Below are positions 46,861 through 57,765 of a stretch of 64,000 nt of DNA, in pieces. The first letter of the stretch is position 1. Each line of letters begins with the position of its first letter. Origin of the DNA: Tubiluchus corallicola. Taxonomy: Eukaryota; Priapulida; Priapulimorpha; Priapulimorphida; Tubiluchidae. The position numbers were made by a program, and so were the translations under genes. The stretch lies in NCBI GenBank assembly GCA_030141605.1, contig JAQGDQ010000178.1, positions 257,001 to 321,000 of the forward strand, written 5' to 3'. A model generated the notes under the pieces. That model did not search any database. It worked only from the letters and a program-made list of their open reading frames with translations, and had not been told where the DNA came from.

Positions 46861-46985
46861 CCTTCTATGCTTAACTGTTGATTATCGCTGTTATTGTAGC
46901 AGCATTGGACTTCTTGACACCGTTATGACATGTTGGAATGTTCCAGCTTACACTGGCATCATCATTAGTTGTGTTACTGTGTTAA

Positions 46986-47175
46986 GTAGCTTTCTAAGTT
47001 AGTGTTTAACTATCAGAAACAGTTTACTAATTATTATAGATAGTAACTTTCCAAGTTAATGTTTAACTATCAGAAACAGTTTACTAATTATTATAGATAG
47101 TAACCTTCTAAGTTAGTGTTTAACTATCAGAAACAGTTTACTAATTATTATAGATAGTAACTTTCCAAGTTAAGT
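46986..47175. repeat. 57-bp tandem repeat, just over three copies
   Basis: Units contain GTTTAACTATCAGAAACAGT and TTACTAATTATTATAGATAG, with one or two differences between copies. Confidence 0.9.
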
Positions 47176-47492
47176 GATGACCCAAAATGCGTTTTGGCAA
47201 ATGAAATTAACAAGCAATTCATTCCACAATATGGCGCTTTATTAGGAGTTAATAAAGGTTTATTAGGAGCCTACTGCGGATTGCGGATTTTGACTGATGG
47301 CTTATGGTAGGCAAATCTCAGTTGACAGAAGACTATGGATAATCTGTGTGAGAGAGCCCATTAAATAATATACGTTCACTTTTCACGAGGCGGCTTTTTC
47401 TCAGTAACAATTTTCCTTGATGGCTTAACTAATTAACTAATTAGTTCATTTCTCATTTGTGCATTTTGTTCACTTTCATACAGCATAAGTAG

Positions 47493-47627
47493 GAAAGGGA
47501 GTGGATGTTCGCCTTCTTAGCTGAGGGTCTCCGGATCAGACTCGACTTTCGATTGGCTGAGAAGAGGCACCTTTTCAAGCTCTTATTTTCCTACATGGAT
47601 TCTAGCATTGCAGATAAGAAGTGTCAG
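47493..47627 (+). pseudogene. URB1: URB1 exon remnant f
   Basis: Acceptor ATAAGTAG, donor CAG|GTATTT, phase 0 at both ends. Reads EREWMFAFLAEGLRIRLDFR, then LAEKRHLFKLLFSYMDSS. The conserved exon that should precede it (a KFLL...P-FY-LF type segment) is absent from 46,515-47,492. Confidence 0.75.
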
Positions 47628-47660
47628 GTATTTCATTCCTGGCTTCACTGTGTCTTGTTA

Positions 47661-47996
47661 TTTGTTAGAAATACAGTAGACTGGCTTCTTTTGTTAGAAA
47701 TGCAGTAGACTGGCTTCTTTTGTTAAAAATACAGTAAACTGGCTTATTTTGTTAGAAATACTGTAGACTGGCTTCTTTTGTTAGAAATACTGTAGACTGG
47801 CTTCTTTTGTTAGAAATGCATTTGACTGGCTTCTTTTGTTAGAAATACAGTAAACTGGCTTCTTTTGTTAGAAATACTGTAGACTAGCTTATTTTGTTAG
47901 AAATACGGTAAACTGGCTTCTTTTGTTAGGAATACTGTAGACTGGCTTCTTTTGTTAGAAATGCAGCAGACTGGCTTCTTTTGTTAGAAATGCAGA
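47661..47996. repeat. 29-bp minisatellite in URB1 intron
   Basis: About 11-12 units of TTTGTTAGAAATACAGTAGA plus CTGGCTTCT. An inverted array of the same unit lies at 61,358-61,505. Confidence 0.92.
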
Positions 47997-48226
47997 GTTA
48001 TCATTTTGGTTATCAGTGACACTTGATTTGATTTTCTGATTGGGTAAACAAAATGTAAAAACTTTTGTGCTTACGATCCTGAAAGAGTTAAATTTCTCAA
48101 TTCAAGCTTTCGTATTTCTAAAATACAACCCAGAATTAAAGCTCATGTACTTTGCTCAAATCTGATCGTAGTTTTATTGATTTTTGTCTAACTTAGTAAA
48201 TGTTTTTTTATGGATCCGCGTTGCAG

Positions 48227-48393
48227 GTAGTAGAAAGAACTGGACTAACGGAATGTGCTGCGGATGAAGTGGAGGCCTGCCTGAGACAACTACTTAACTT
48301 GTCACGAGTAAAACTCATCACTCAACCATTGTTGATTTTCTGACGAAGGTCTTTTCAACCCTTGTGTCCAATCCTTATTCATACTGTGACAAG
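48227..48393 (+). pseudogene. URB1: URB1 exon remnant g (frameshift)
   Basis: Acceptor GCGTTGCAG, donor AAG|GTATGT. The first part, VVERTGLTECAADEVEACLR, QLLNLSR, and the second part, HHSTIVDFLTKVFSTLVSNP, YSYCDK, are in different frames. They meet at an A tract (48,310-48,313). One missing base there explains the shift. It could be a real deletion or a homopolymer error. Confidence 0.75.
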
Positions 48394-48516
48394 GTATGTA
48401 ATATTTAGATTGTAATGGTGAATTACTCGTAGTGAATTTTAGCAGTATATTATCACAGATATCTCACGAACGCAACTGTTTTACAAACGGTAGTTGTAAA
48501 TGCTATCATTTAAGCC

Positions 48517-48531
48517 GGGGGGGGGGGGGGG
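48517..48531 (+). repeat. 15-base G run
   Basis: Fifteen uninterrupted Gs in AT-rich DNA within the URB1 intron between exons g and h. The length may be unreliable in the assembly. Confidence 0.9.
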
Positions 48532-49680
48532 TTACATGACTTTTTTGACTATCCAAAAATTTCTAAGGCCAACAGTAGCCAGTTATGCTTGTAAAACTTT
48601 GCAAAAGCTTGACAAATTGTCATAAGACATTTGTGGGTGTTCGCCTTTGTTATAAATAGGTAGCTGCTTCGGCTTTTAAGCAACTAATGCATAATTAAGT
48701 AAAGTCCACACGAAACAACTAAAGTTACTGAACAGATGCGGCAGACGACTTTGCTTTACCCAGATGTCACATGACGGTTGTAGTTAAGACGCGTGCGCAA
48801 AGCCAAAGGAAAAGTATTATTCTTTCAAATCAGTCTTTTAGAAAACTTATAAATGTTTAAAATTTGTTGCCGTAGTCTCAAAATTCCACATTCAACTTCG
48901 TCAAATTGTCGCAAAGTTGCCTGCACGCATGTGAACGCGTCCTCAATTATTTGTGATGTTCGTCAGCAAATTCAAAAATTTATGAAAACTTGGAGAAGAT
49001 CTTAAGATGCTTTAGAGACCGCTACTACGGCTTTGCGACCATTCTTCAACATTTTGGCAACGTTTTGGAGAACCTCAGCTGACCCGCACTTCTTTTTGCA
49101 GAAATTTTGTGAGATAGTCAGGAAACGAACGCAATATACACACGCGCAAATGTCGTGTAACATTCGCCTTCTTGCATAAGTGTCACAGAAGTCACCAAGC
49201 ATGTGTAAACATGTCGTCCAACACTCTAGCAATTTTCGTTAGAGAAAAAGCCTAAATTTGGCAAAAAGCTGGCGAAAATTGCGCGAAATTATATAGAACT
49301 TCACACGAATGATTTGAGACGAAACGTATCTGGGAGAATTTTTTAGAGACTGTTGTACTTTGATCTCCGAAAAAGATGTAAAGATTCCTTGAAACACTTG
49401 AAGAATTGCTGTAATGATTTGCCATGAAGATTTTAATTGCATTCTGTTCCTAAGTGTTAATACATCTCATTAAAAATAACGAATGATTTAAATCCAATTA
49501 AAATGTTTTCGTTTGAATGTACTTATATAATATAATTATAAATGTTTATTATTGGTGTAATATTCTAATTTTACAATATCGTCTGTTTGTTGTTTGTGTG
49601 TTTGACTTGTTTATTACTAATGTAATTTTGTAATTGTTTGCAGTTTGTTGCTTGTAATTATTTCTAATCTATTGAATCAT

Positions 49681-50125
49681 ATGTATATATAATAATAGGA
49701 TTTATAATATAATATTATAATAATATATAATATTATAGTATATAATAATAATATATAATAATATATATAATATAATATAGTGTAGTGTAGCGTAGCGTAG
49801 CATAGCATAGCATAGTATAGTAATATAACATTATAATATATAACAATAATATATAATAATATGTATAATATAATATAATATAGTATAGCGTAGCATAGCA
49901 TAACATAGCATACTATAGTATAGTATAGTACAGTATAGTTTAGTATAGTATAGTATAGTATAGTATAGTATAGTATAGTATAGTATAGTATAGTATAGTA
50001 TAGTATAGTATAGTATAGCATAGCATAGCATAGCATAGCACAGCACAGCACAGCACAGCACAGCACTGCACAGCACAGCACAGCACAGCACAGCACAATA
50101 CAATACAATACAATATAATATATTT
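49681..50125. repeat. AT-rich array grading into TATAG/CATAG/CACAG pentamers
   Basis: Starts as ATAATATAT-type sequence, then blocks of TAGTA pentamers, CATAG pentamers and CACAG pentamers, then ATACA. The ordered change of unit along the array suggests successive expansions. Frames on the minus strand rich in Tyr, Cys, Leu and Ile are artefacts of the repeat. Confidence 0.92.
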
Positions 50126-50265
50126 TAATATGATATAATATGATAATATAATGATTTATAATATAATATTATAATAGTATTTTCTTAAATGCCATCCCAG
50201 CAACCCTAAATAGGCTATCTCAAAACTTCTGTCCTGAATTTATTCCTGAATTTTTCAATTCGTAG

Positions 50266-50359
50266 ATTATTGAAATAATGGCTGAAGGTGCTGCTACCAG
50301 AAATGACGAAGATGGCGTACATATGCTCTCTGCTAACACCGTCACTTTGACCTTAGATG
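50266..50359 (+). pseudogene. URB1: URB1 exon remnant h
   Basis: Acceptor TTCGTAG, donor G|GTAAGG. Reads IIEIMAEGAATRNDEDGVHM, LSANTVTLTLD. It joins in phase to exons g and i (G+AG, Glu). Confidence 0.65.
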
Positions 50360-50406
50360 GTAAGGCCTTGCTCCACATAAGGTTTTTGTTCCTGCAGTAC
50401 ATGTTA

Positions 50407-50575
50407 TACAGTATGTCCTCGCTGAACGACGCCAATGCGTTCCAGCAAAACGCGGCATTAAGCGAAGCATCGTTAAGCGAAGCATCGTTAAACGAAGCCA
50501 AGACTGTCGTAGAAAGTAATGTAAAAGAGTTGAGATACATTCCAGAGGCAAAAATCAATGCTGCTCTAAAAATGT
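50407..50575 (+). mobile_element. pogo-like element fragment (left end)
   Basis: TACAGTATGTCCTCGCTGAA, then the same internal order as 40,326-40,480 (GCGTTCCAGCAAAACGCGGC; GTCGTAGAAAGTAATGTAAA). The right end was not found. Confidence 0.6.
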
Positions 50576-50967
50576 GAATTAAATGTTTTGTGAGCTTTAT
50601 TCAGATTTCTACTGATTAATTTCTTCCTGCTTATCTGAACCTACCCATCTTTCTTACCTTCTTAGGTATCTAACTTAGGTAGCTGTTTCTCTTTCATCAC
50701 CGCTGAAGCCTACGCAGTTAGCTGATAGACACTGCATAGCAAAAGCCAAGCCCTGGTGTGACCTTGAGACAATTATGTCTAGATACTGGTTGCTATAGCA
50801 ACATGTTGCCGGCAAAATTCCTTGCGCCCAGGTGCCTGGAGGTTTATAAATGGCAAATAGATCTTGCTTGATACAAACAGCTTTAGCACTTAGCAGTCAT
50901 GAAATAGATCCATAGATAATTGTTGCACTGCTAGTGTGTTTCTTTGGAACAGAATAATGCAACAATA

Positions 50968-51036
50968 CAAGCCTTTGCTTCTCTAGCCCACTGCAGTACA
51001 ATTGTTCTTTTATGGTAACGATAGTTTATGAAACAT
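50968..51036 (+). repeat. Dispersed repeat paired with 56,015-56,083
   Basis: Both read AAGCCTTTGCTTCTCTAGCC, CACTGCAGTACAATT, TTTTATGRTAACGATAG with only a few differences over about 69 bases. Confidence 0.8.
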
Positions 51037-51744
51037 AATAATTTAATACAGTATGACTGTTTTGTCCAGTTTGTCTGTCTGCATGTTGTAACCCATAACC
51101 AATAAAAATGATGAACACTTTGGTAGAGGTTGATTTCCTTTATTATCAAAAAAAGAAGAAGTGAAGCCGGTGCAGAAGGGGGTGGGTTTCAACATAAATT
51201 GCAGTCTGAAATAATAAAAGTAAAAAGTAACACTTAGAACTTAATAATTCACTAAGGTTTAACAGTTTAGGAACCTTTGTTCAGCAGGTATGGTAGAAAC
51301 ACACAAGTTCCGCAACACTTCGTTCTGCACGCATCGTAGATCGTCTCTGCCTGGCAGTTTGACAGAAAGGATTGAAGCACGTGGTGTGAATCAAGCATTC
51401 AAAGAACGAATTGTCCACACAATTCAGCATACAAAGAGCTTGCTTATAACAATAGCAGGTTGCAGTCGTATGTTAATGCAGGAGCGTATAATAGACTTGA
51501 TTCACTACTAGTTAGTGTACATACAACAATCTCCAGCTTAGTGTCACCAATCCACATGGTAAACAGATTTGGCATTAGCAGCAAGAACCTTTAGGCAAGC
51601 AAAGACATCTGCATTGCATCTGTGATTTCACATATACGAAACATAAGATGTTATTATTGTACTTCGCTATTCTTTAATTTTTTCGTCGAATTTCATAATT
51701 TTATAAATCCTGTAATCTTTAACTGTCTCACCATCTCATTACTC

Positions 51745-52245
51745 TCATGGACTCGCTAGTTTCACAGACTCACAAGTCTTACGGACTCACTAGTCTCACA
51801 GACTCACCAGTCTCACAGACTCACAAGTCTTACAGACTCACTAGTCTCACAGACTCACCAGTCTCACAGACTCACAAGTCTTACGGACTCACTACTCCCA
51901 CGGACTCACCAGTCTCACAGACTCACAAGTCTTATGGACTTGCTAGTCTCACTGTTTTGCTAGTATCATGGTTTCTCTGGTCTCACTAGTCTCACGAACT
52001 CACTAGTCTTGCAGTCTCACTAGTCTTACGGACTCACTAGTCTCACGGACTCACAAGTCTTACGGACTCACTAGTCTCTCAGACTCACTAGTCTCACGGA
52101 CTCACTAGTCTCACGGACTCACTAGTCTTGCTGTCTCAGTAGTCTCACAGACTCTCGAGTCTCATGTACTCACTAGTCTCACTGACTCACTAGGATCACG
52201 GACTCATTAGTCTCACAAAATAACTAGTCTCACTAGTTTCACTGT
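51745..52245. repeat. 17-bp minisatellite (ACTCACTAGTCTCACGG)
   Basis: About 28-30 units with variants CACCAGTC, CACAAGTC and CTTACGG in an alternating higher-order pattern in the first 200 bases. The forward frame of Ser/Thr/Leu repeats is an artefact. Confidence 0.95.
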
Positions 52246-52333
52246 GTTATCAGATGCATTATCGTCATTCTAACAAATATCTAACAAATTAAATATTAGG
52301 CTTTGGTTAAGTGCTTTGCATACTGTTTGTTGG

Positions 52334-52698
52334 TAGGAGTGAGCATTCTCTGGTTCTCTACCAGAAAGTGAATTCGAATCGAATCGAACTTCAATATTTC
52401 GAATTTGAATCGAATTCGAATTGAGACTGAAAGATTCCCCGTCAAGTTTTCGAACCACCAGTGAAAATTCTTCTTGCAAAGATCATGCATATTACTCGAT
52501 TTTGTTCTACAGTAAAACCATTAATTCGTTTAAAAATGTGCACGGAAATCACAGCTAAATTATGCTGTTGTTTCAAACGTTCTAATGATAAAGAACGTAT
52601 GTAGTTGAAGTGCTGAATTATTCGAATCTGTAGTTTTAGATTCGATTCTAATTATAACTAAAAACCTCTTTTGAATCGAATCCGAACATTCACCCCTA
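52334..52698. mobile_element. hAT-type MITE, copy 1
   Basis: Ends TAGGAGTGAGCATTC and GAACATTCACCCCTA are inverted. It is flanked by diverged 8-bp direct repeats (TTTGTTGG and CTTGTTAG), the target size of hAT elements. The interior has TCGAATCGAATTCGAA sub-repeats near both ends. Confidence 0.8.
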
Positions 52699-53099
52699 CT
52701 TGTTAGTTATCATATGCACCAAAAATTTCGTTATGTCCGTAATCGGGAGTCGACGGAAAGTATCTGGACATTGATTCGGGGCGGAAGGTTCGACTACTCT
52801 GATTACAGTTATGGTTGTAAACACAGCTTGTGTGGGATCTTGTTTTAATAGTTTTCATTGCTATTAATTTCTATGAAATAATTGGAAAGGCGCTCAAACT
52901 ACACAAAAGTTTTTCCACCAAGATTTCATTTTTCGATTTAAATTTTGATAAACAGAGTTTTAAGTAGAGAGCCCTACTTAAGTATTTAATAGTTTTAAGT
53001 TGAGGAATTAGCTAAATCTTACGTAAATTCTATCCTATATAAAGAAAATTTTATCTAATTTATTTATGTATTTAATTAATTTATTGGGAAGTAATTCAC

Positions 53100-53405
53100 A
53101 ATTCCCCAAACCCTAGCTGTAATCCCAACACTAATCCTAACCCTAATCCTAATTCTAACTATAACCCAAACCGTAATTCTAATCCTAACTTTAACCCTAA
53201 TCCCAACCCTAATCCTGACCATAACCAAAACCCTAATCCCAACCCTAAGCCAAACCATAATTCTAATCTTAATTTTTCCCTAATCCCAATCCTAAACCAA
53301 ACCGTAATCCTAGTCTTAACTTTTACCATAACCCCAATCCTAACCCAAACCATAATCCTAATCCTAACTTTTACAGTTATCCAAGCCCTAATCCTAAACT
53401 GCTTC
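53100..53405. repeat. Degenerate CCCTAA-like interstitial repeat
   Basis: About 50 hexamer-like units (ACCCTAATCCTAACCC) with many substitutions. It looks like the metazoan telomere motif TTAGGG in reverse orientation but is degenerate. Minus-strand Val/Arg/Gly/Leu frames are artefacts. Confidence 0.75.
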
Positions 53406-53573
53406 ACGAACTAATTTCTTGGTTGTTTGGAATCGTTCACTTTAGCCCGTTACTGTAATTAATTTATTATAAAATCAGGTTTATTGAATTATTTCAGCAT
53501 CGACACTGATTACATCCAGGATGAGAAAGCTATATTGGAGTTTATGTACTGAAATCATACTAAACAACACAGA

Positions 53574-54150
53574 TGTATGACAAGCCAAATGTTCAACACG
53601 CCTGCTAGACCTGTTATTGAAGATGGGCAGTATTGGTTAGTATTGAAAAATGTGGTTCTTATTAAAGGAAAGAAGAAGTCTCTCAATATATTGAGTTTAT
53701 TTTACTGTTATCGCTTAAACTTGGAAAAATAAACAAAAGAATTAGCAAAGAACTGCCTATAAAGCTCAAATTTAAAATATACTACCTCTGAATAGAAATT
53801 TTCAGGCGTGGTGGTTACCGACATTCACTTGAAAATCATGATGTAACTGGTAGACTTCGTGACTTTTCGTACGGGCTTCGTGGCTTTCCATGAATGCACG
53901 CTGCTTAAACTAATTCAAACTTCTGCAGCTTACCTAATCTTCATGCAGAAGTATTATAAAATGAGCTATCTAATTTTTTCCTGAAAATTTGTTGTACGTT
54001 TCACGAAGATTGAAAGTGCGCTACTTTTCTTCAGGACAAATGGCGTCATTGGAGGAAAAATGGGTATTGAAAATGGGAGCGCCAAAGCGTGAAGTGCTCG
54101 CGACTTTAAAGTGATTTTACACGAAGTTCTTATTACAGTCTTATTACTAT
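53574..54150. repeat. Dispersed repeat (partners at 26,165 inverted and 58,320-58,710)
   Basis: The first 125 bases match the inverted copy at 26,165-26,290. The rest matches 58,320-58,710 (TTTACTGTTATC, GGCGTCATTGG, GCGTGAARTG, GACTTTAAAGTGA). One long element of about 580 bases therefore exists in at least three partial copies. Confidence 0.7.
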
Positions 54151-54422
54151 ATCCTTCTAACATTTTTCGCGAACGTTGAAATACGTCCGACTTCCCAGAA
54201 GACATGGCCTTTCCTTTTAAATGTAGCGTTTTTGCGTAGGCGTTGAAATGCTCCCTGAGTGTGTGTTTGTGTGTCATACCACAACGCCGTGTTTATATTT
54301 TCATTTTTCTACGTTCCTTAGGGCCTGTGACTAGTGCTTAATCGTGTTCTTTTCTCCACAGTCATCCATCCTTGCACTAAGTAGGCGGTACATTGTGTAA
54401 CTGTTGCTGCTTTGTCATTTAG

Positions 54423-54790
54423 AGATCAGCTCTGTTCAGTCGTTTGTGGAACAACTGCAAGTCGTAGTCCAGCACCCGGGGTCCGTGTGCACGAACCATT
54501 TGCACGCTTTTCGGTTGCTGCACCGCCATTTGCTTCGGTATGAATACGCTGCCGATGAGGAAGATGCCGGGGTTGCCATGGAGACGAATGCTGCTGCACC
54601 GGGGATTGAAGGAATGATTGCGGGATGGATTTTAACTTACATGAACTGCATTGGTAGCATTCTGTCTGGGAGTAAAACAAGGAAACGTGAAAGAGTCGTA
54701 GTTGATGACGATGATAATGGCAGGGATGATGCTGAAGATGATGATGTTTTGGGTCTGGCTATAAAGGACTGTCAGTTTTTGTGTGAACGG
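54423..54790 (+). pseudogene. URB1: URB1 exon remnant i (open, with acidic loop)
   Basis: Acceptor GTCATTTAG, donor CGG|GTTTGT. It encodes 122 intact codons: ISSVQSFVEQLQVVVQHPGS, FRLLHRHLLRYEYAADEEDA, an RKRERVVVDDDDNGRDDAED-type acidic loop, and LAIKDCQFLCER. The length and openness suggest this end of the gene decayed late, or that a transcript still uses it. Confidence 0.65.
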
Positions 54791-55349
54791 GTTTGTACGA
54801 TTTTTAGCTTTTTTAAAATTTCTTAAGAAACCGTCAAAATACAGGGTGGTACATAATTCTTTGCTAGGAGTTTACAACAGTGGTTCCCAAATGTTTGTTT
54901 CCAGAACCGCAACCCCACGAAGAACATAATCACATGTTATACTAATAAAAAGCATTTATTAATTTTAACTTACTGTTCAACAAATTATTGAACAATGAGT
55001 GATTGTTTCATTAATTCATTAATGTGATGGTTGCGCCTGTTTCTCGGCGACCAGTGTTGCAGTGCAATAAGTATCCAAGGAGATCCGACCTAAAATGAAT
55101 AGCAACAGGCTTTCGGGTGGTGCTTCCGCATTTTAATTTTCCCGGACAATCAAGCACTGCTATACCGCATTTAGAGAGGGAAAACTCAGTTTCACGTTCC
55201 AGAACAAAATCATGTAATGTGAGACTGAGGAAACAAAACCTACTTACATACTTTTCGTGAAAATATCATTTTTTAAAAATAGTTTTTAGACTAGCCCTCA
55301 ACCCCACAAAAACTGCTTCGCCACCCGAAGGTTGGGATCCCATGGTTTA

Positions 55350-55650
55350 CAGAACTGTTTATTAGATCAAAGTACTGCTAAAACGATAGCAAATATCATT
55401 AAATTTTGTTACAGAAACAACAAGTACATAACTGTTTATTAGACCAAAGTACGGCTGAAACAATAGCAAATATCATTAAATTTTGTTACAGAAACAACAA
55501 GTACAGAACTGTTTATTAGGTCAAAGTACTGCTGAAACAATAGCAAATATCATTAAATTTTGTTACAGAAACAACAAGTACAGAACTGTTTATTAGATCA
55601 AAGTACTGCTGAAACAATAGCAAATATCATTAATTTCTGTAGAACTGGCA
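55350..55650. repeat. 78-bp tandem repeat, just under four copies
   Basis: Units carry ACAGAACTGTTTATTAGATC and GCAAATATCATTAAATTTTG. The last unit diverges at its 3' end. Confidence 0.9.
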
Positions 55651-56248
55651 TGGCAATTCATTGCAAATTTTGGCTTTGGAATGACATAAATGACAATCTA
55701 AATACTATTCAGCCAGTTCAAAATTTAAAAAGAAATGTAAAGCAACGATTTTCAATAAATACGATACTTCTTAATATCCTACACCTACTGCAGCAGCCAT
55801 ACCACAATCCTCGTACAGATTATACAAAAAAGACATCATTGATAAGTCTATAAAGCTGATGTAAACATCGCACAATCTACTATCTTTCTTCCTATCATTT
55901 CCACTAACATATCTTTCTACCCTTCCTGTGTGATCTAACCTTTCTCCCTGTTCTTTTTTTTGTTCACTCATCCATTCCTTTTTTATCTGGTTCACATGAC
56001 AATGGGCTTATGCAAGCCTTTGCTTCTCTAGCCCACTGCAGTACAATTAATCTTTTATGATAACGATAGTGTATGAAACATCAGTATGAAGTGACAATTT
56101 TGATGTCACCATGTATTGAATGTCACTATATTGTACTGAATGTGATAATAGCAAAAGCTTTAAAGCTTCACCAAAAAGCAGAAACTTGTAGAATTCCATC
56201 TACGATGCCTTCAAAGCCTGATACGTTTCCCTGGCCTGCAGTCTTGAC

Positions 56249-56654
56249 TAAGGGTGAGCATTCTCTACCAGAAAGCGGACTTGAATCAAATCAAATTTGC
56301 GACTTTCGAATTCGAATCGAACCGAATTTCAGTATTTCGAATTCAAATTGAATTTGAATTGAGTGTGAAAGATTTTCGAGCAAGTTTTCGAACCACTAGT
56401 AAAAAGTGGTCTTACAAACATTATGCATATCACTTGATTTTGTACTGCAGTAAAACCGCTGTTAGTTTGTTAAAAATTTTGCACAGAAACTGCAGCTAAA
56501 TTGTGCTAACTGCATACTGTTTCAAATATTTTACTGATAAAGAAGATTTGTGACTGAAGTGCTGAATTATTTAAAGCTAAAATTTTAGGTTAGGATCAAA
56601 TCCGAACTAAAAAACTTGTTCGAATCGAATTCGACCATTTCATACTCACCCCTA
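56249..56654. mobile_element. hAT-type MITE, copy 2
   Basis: Ends TAAGGGTGAGCATTC and CATACTCACCCCTA are inverted, flanked by diverged 8-bp direct repeats GTCTTGAC and GTCCTGAG. Same family as 52,334-52,698, including TTTCGAATTC-type sub-repeats and the AAGTTTTCGAACCACYAGT block. Confidence 0.8.
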
Positions 56655-57248
56655 GTCCTGAGGGGTGCGACTGGTGCAGTAACCAAAAGAACTCCATATC
56701 CTCCAATACCGATGAATAGCACGCTCTTCAGGGTTCCCACGGTCCGGAAAAATCCTGGAAAATCTTTGAAAATACACGCTATCCTGGAGAGTCATGGAAA
56801 AAGATAATTTGATAAAAAGTCAGAGAAAATGATGAAAATGGGGCAAAAAGTCAGGGAAATTGGAAGAGGTTGCAAGAATAATCACCACGAGCCAATATTT
56901 TTTCAAACATGTTTTTCGGCAGTTTGTCGTAGGCTCCCAGTTTCAATTTCTGTTCCAAAAATAATGATTGGATTAAGAAAGTTTATTTAATGTGATTAGT
57001 GTAATTTTTTTGTTAGCACTGCTGCAACTGCGCTCACACATTATACATCAGTGTATGTATGAATGTCCGTACACAAAAATGTTTGAATATGTATACTGGT
57101 AATGTAAATTCTGCTTATCTTGGTCATGAAAAATCAATATTTGGTCAGGGAAAAGTCAGCGAAATTTATTTTAAAGTTCTATGGGAGCCTTGGTTCTTGG
57201 ATCTTTTTAGTGTCCTCTCTGTCTTTCAGGTTGCTTCCTGTGTTTTGG

Positions 57249-57430
57249 CAAGTAAGTAAGTAAGTAAGTATCTTTATTTATCACCTTTTTTACAAGAAAA
57301 ACACAGAGCATGAAACGATAATATGATAATATGATACAAAGTGACAAAATTATTAAATGAATAAATTATCTGAGTTAATGATATTCAAGTGATTGGTGAA
57401 AGGGAAGCGAAAAACCAAAAGTTACCAAAG
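57249..57430 (+). repeat. AAGT repeat plus dispersed-element tail
   Basis: AAGTAAGTAAGTAAGTATC followed by TTTATTTATCACC and A-rich DNA; related to 21,061-21,200. Confidence 0.55.
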
Positions 57431-57736
57431 TCAACCACCCTGTAAGTAATGTTGCCATTAGTAATACGCGCAATTATCTTGACGAAGATTTCAGAATAAG
57501 GTGTGTAAAACTATTGAGATTAAGTTTAAATTTGAACATAAATATCATGGACATAAAGGCATAATAAATACATATAATGTTGATATTCTAAGCAATGTGT
57601 AGATTTATGCAGACAGAATTGCCTTACTTCTTAACTTTCATTTACATGTCAGTGCTGAATATGGCACGTTTCCAATAAGGCATGAGGCTTCTATCTGCTG
57701 TAAAATTACATTATAATGAATAGTGCTAATGGCTAT

Positions 57737-57765
57737 ATATATATATATATGTGTGTGTGTATACA
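57737..57765. repeat. (TA)n(TG)n microsatellite
   Basis: A short TATATATATATATATATGTGTGTGTG-type run of about 29 bases. Confidence 0.85.

Larger units (their letters stand above)
40062..54790 (+). pseudogene. URB1: URB1 (nucleolar pre-ribosomal-associated protein 1), broken C-terminal part
   Basis: Nine exon remnants in order encode segments I recognise as the C-terminal part of URB1, the large nucleolar scaffold needed for 60S pre-ribosome assembly. Examples are RHSLFLYVM, LLSAYSDTLRKTDQ, PFVWGPAAVEHYS, DLYDPGFFLPLFSNLLEP, NALGFTIAALSSKD and VSNPYSYCDK. Exon phases match throughout, but there are lesions: donor GT to AT (42,369), in-frame TAA (45,350), acceptor AG to AT (46,337), an internal deletion with frame change (about 46,425), a missing conserved exon between 46,514 and 47,493, and a one-base frameshift (about 48,310). 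No N-terminal URB1 exons are visible upstream; cadherin-like copy 2 sits there instead. I therefore call a duplicated, decaying copy. Assembly error could explain some lesions but not all. Confidence 0.75.

Noticed and set aside
46793-47002. Frame beginning MQHRDHKVLGSNPGSL
   Set aside because: The start is the translation of a tRNA-like B-box region, and the rest has no protein features.
49677-50108. Tyr/Cys/Leu-rich minus-strand frames
   Set aside because: Products of the pentanucleotide array.
51747-51989. Frame of DSLVSQTHKSYGL-type repeats
   Set aside because: Product of the 17-bp minisatellite; not maintained along the array.
53076-53407. Val/Arg/Ile and Leu/Gly repeat frames on the minus strand
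   Set aside because: Translations of the degenerate CCCTAA-like tract.
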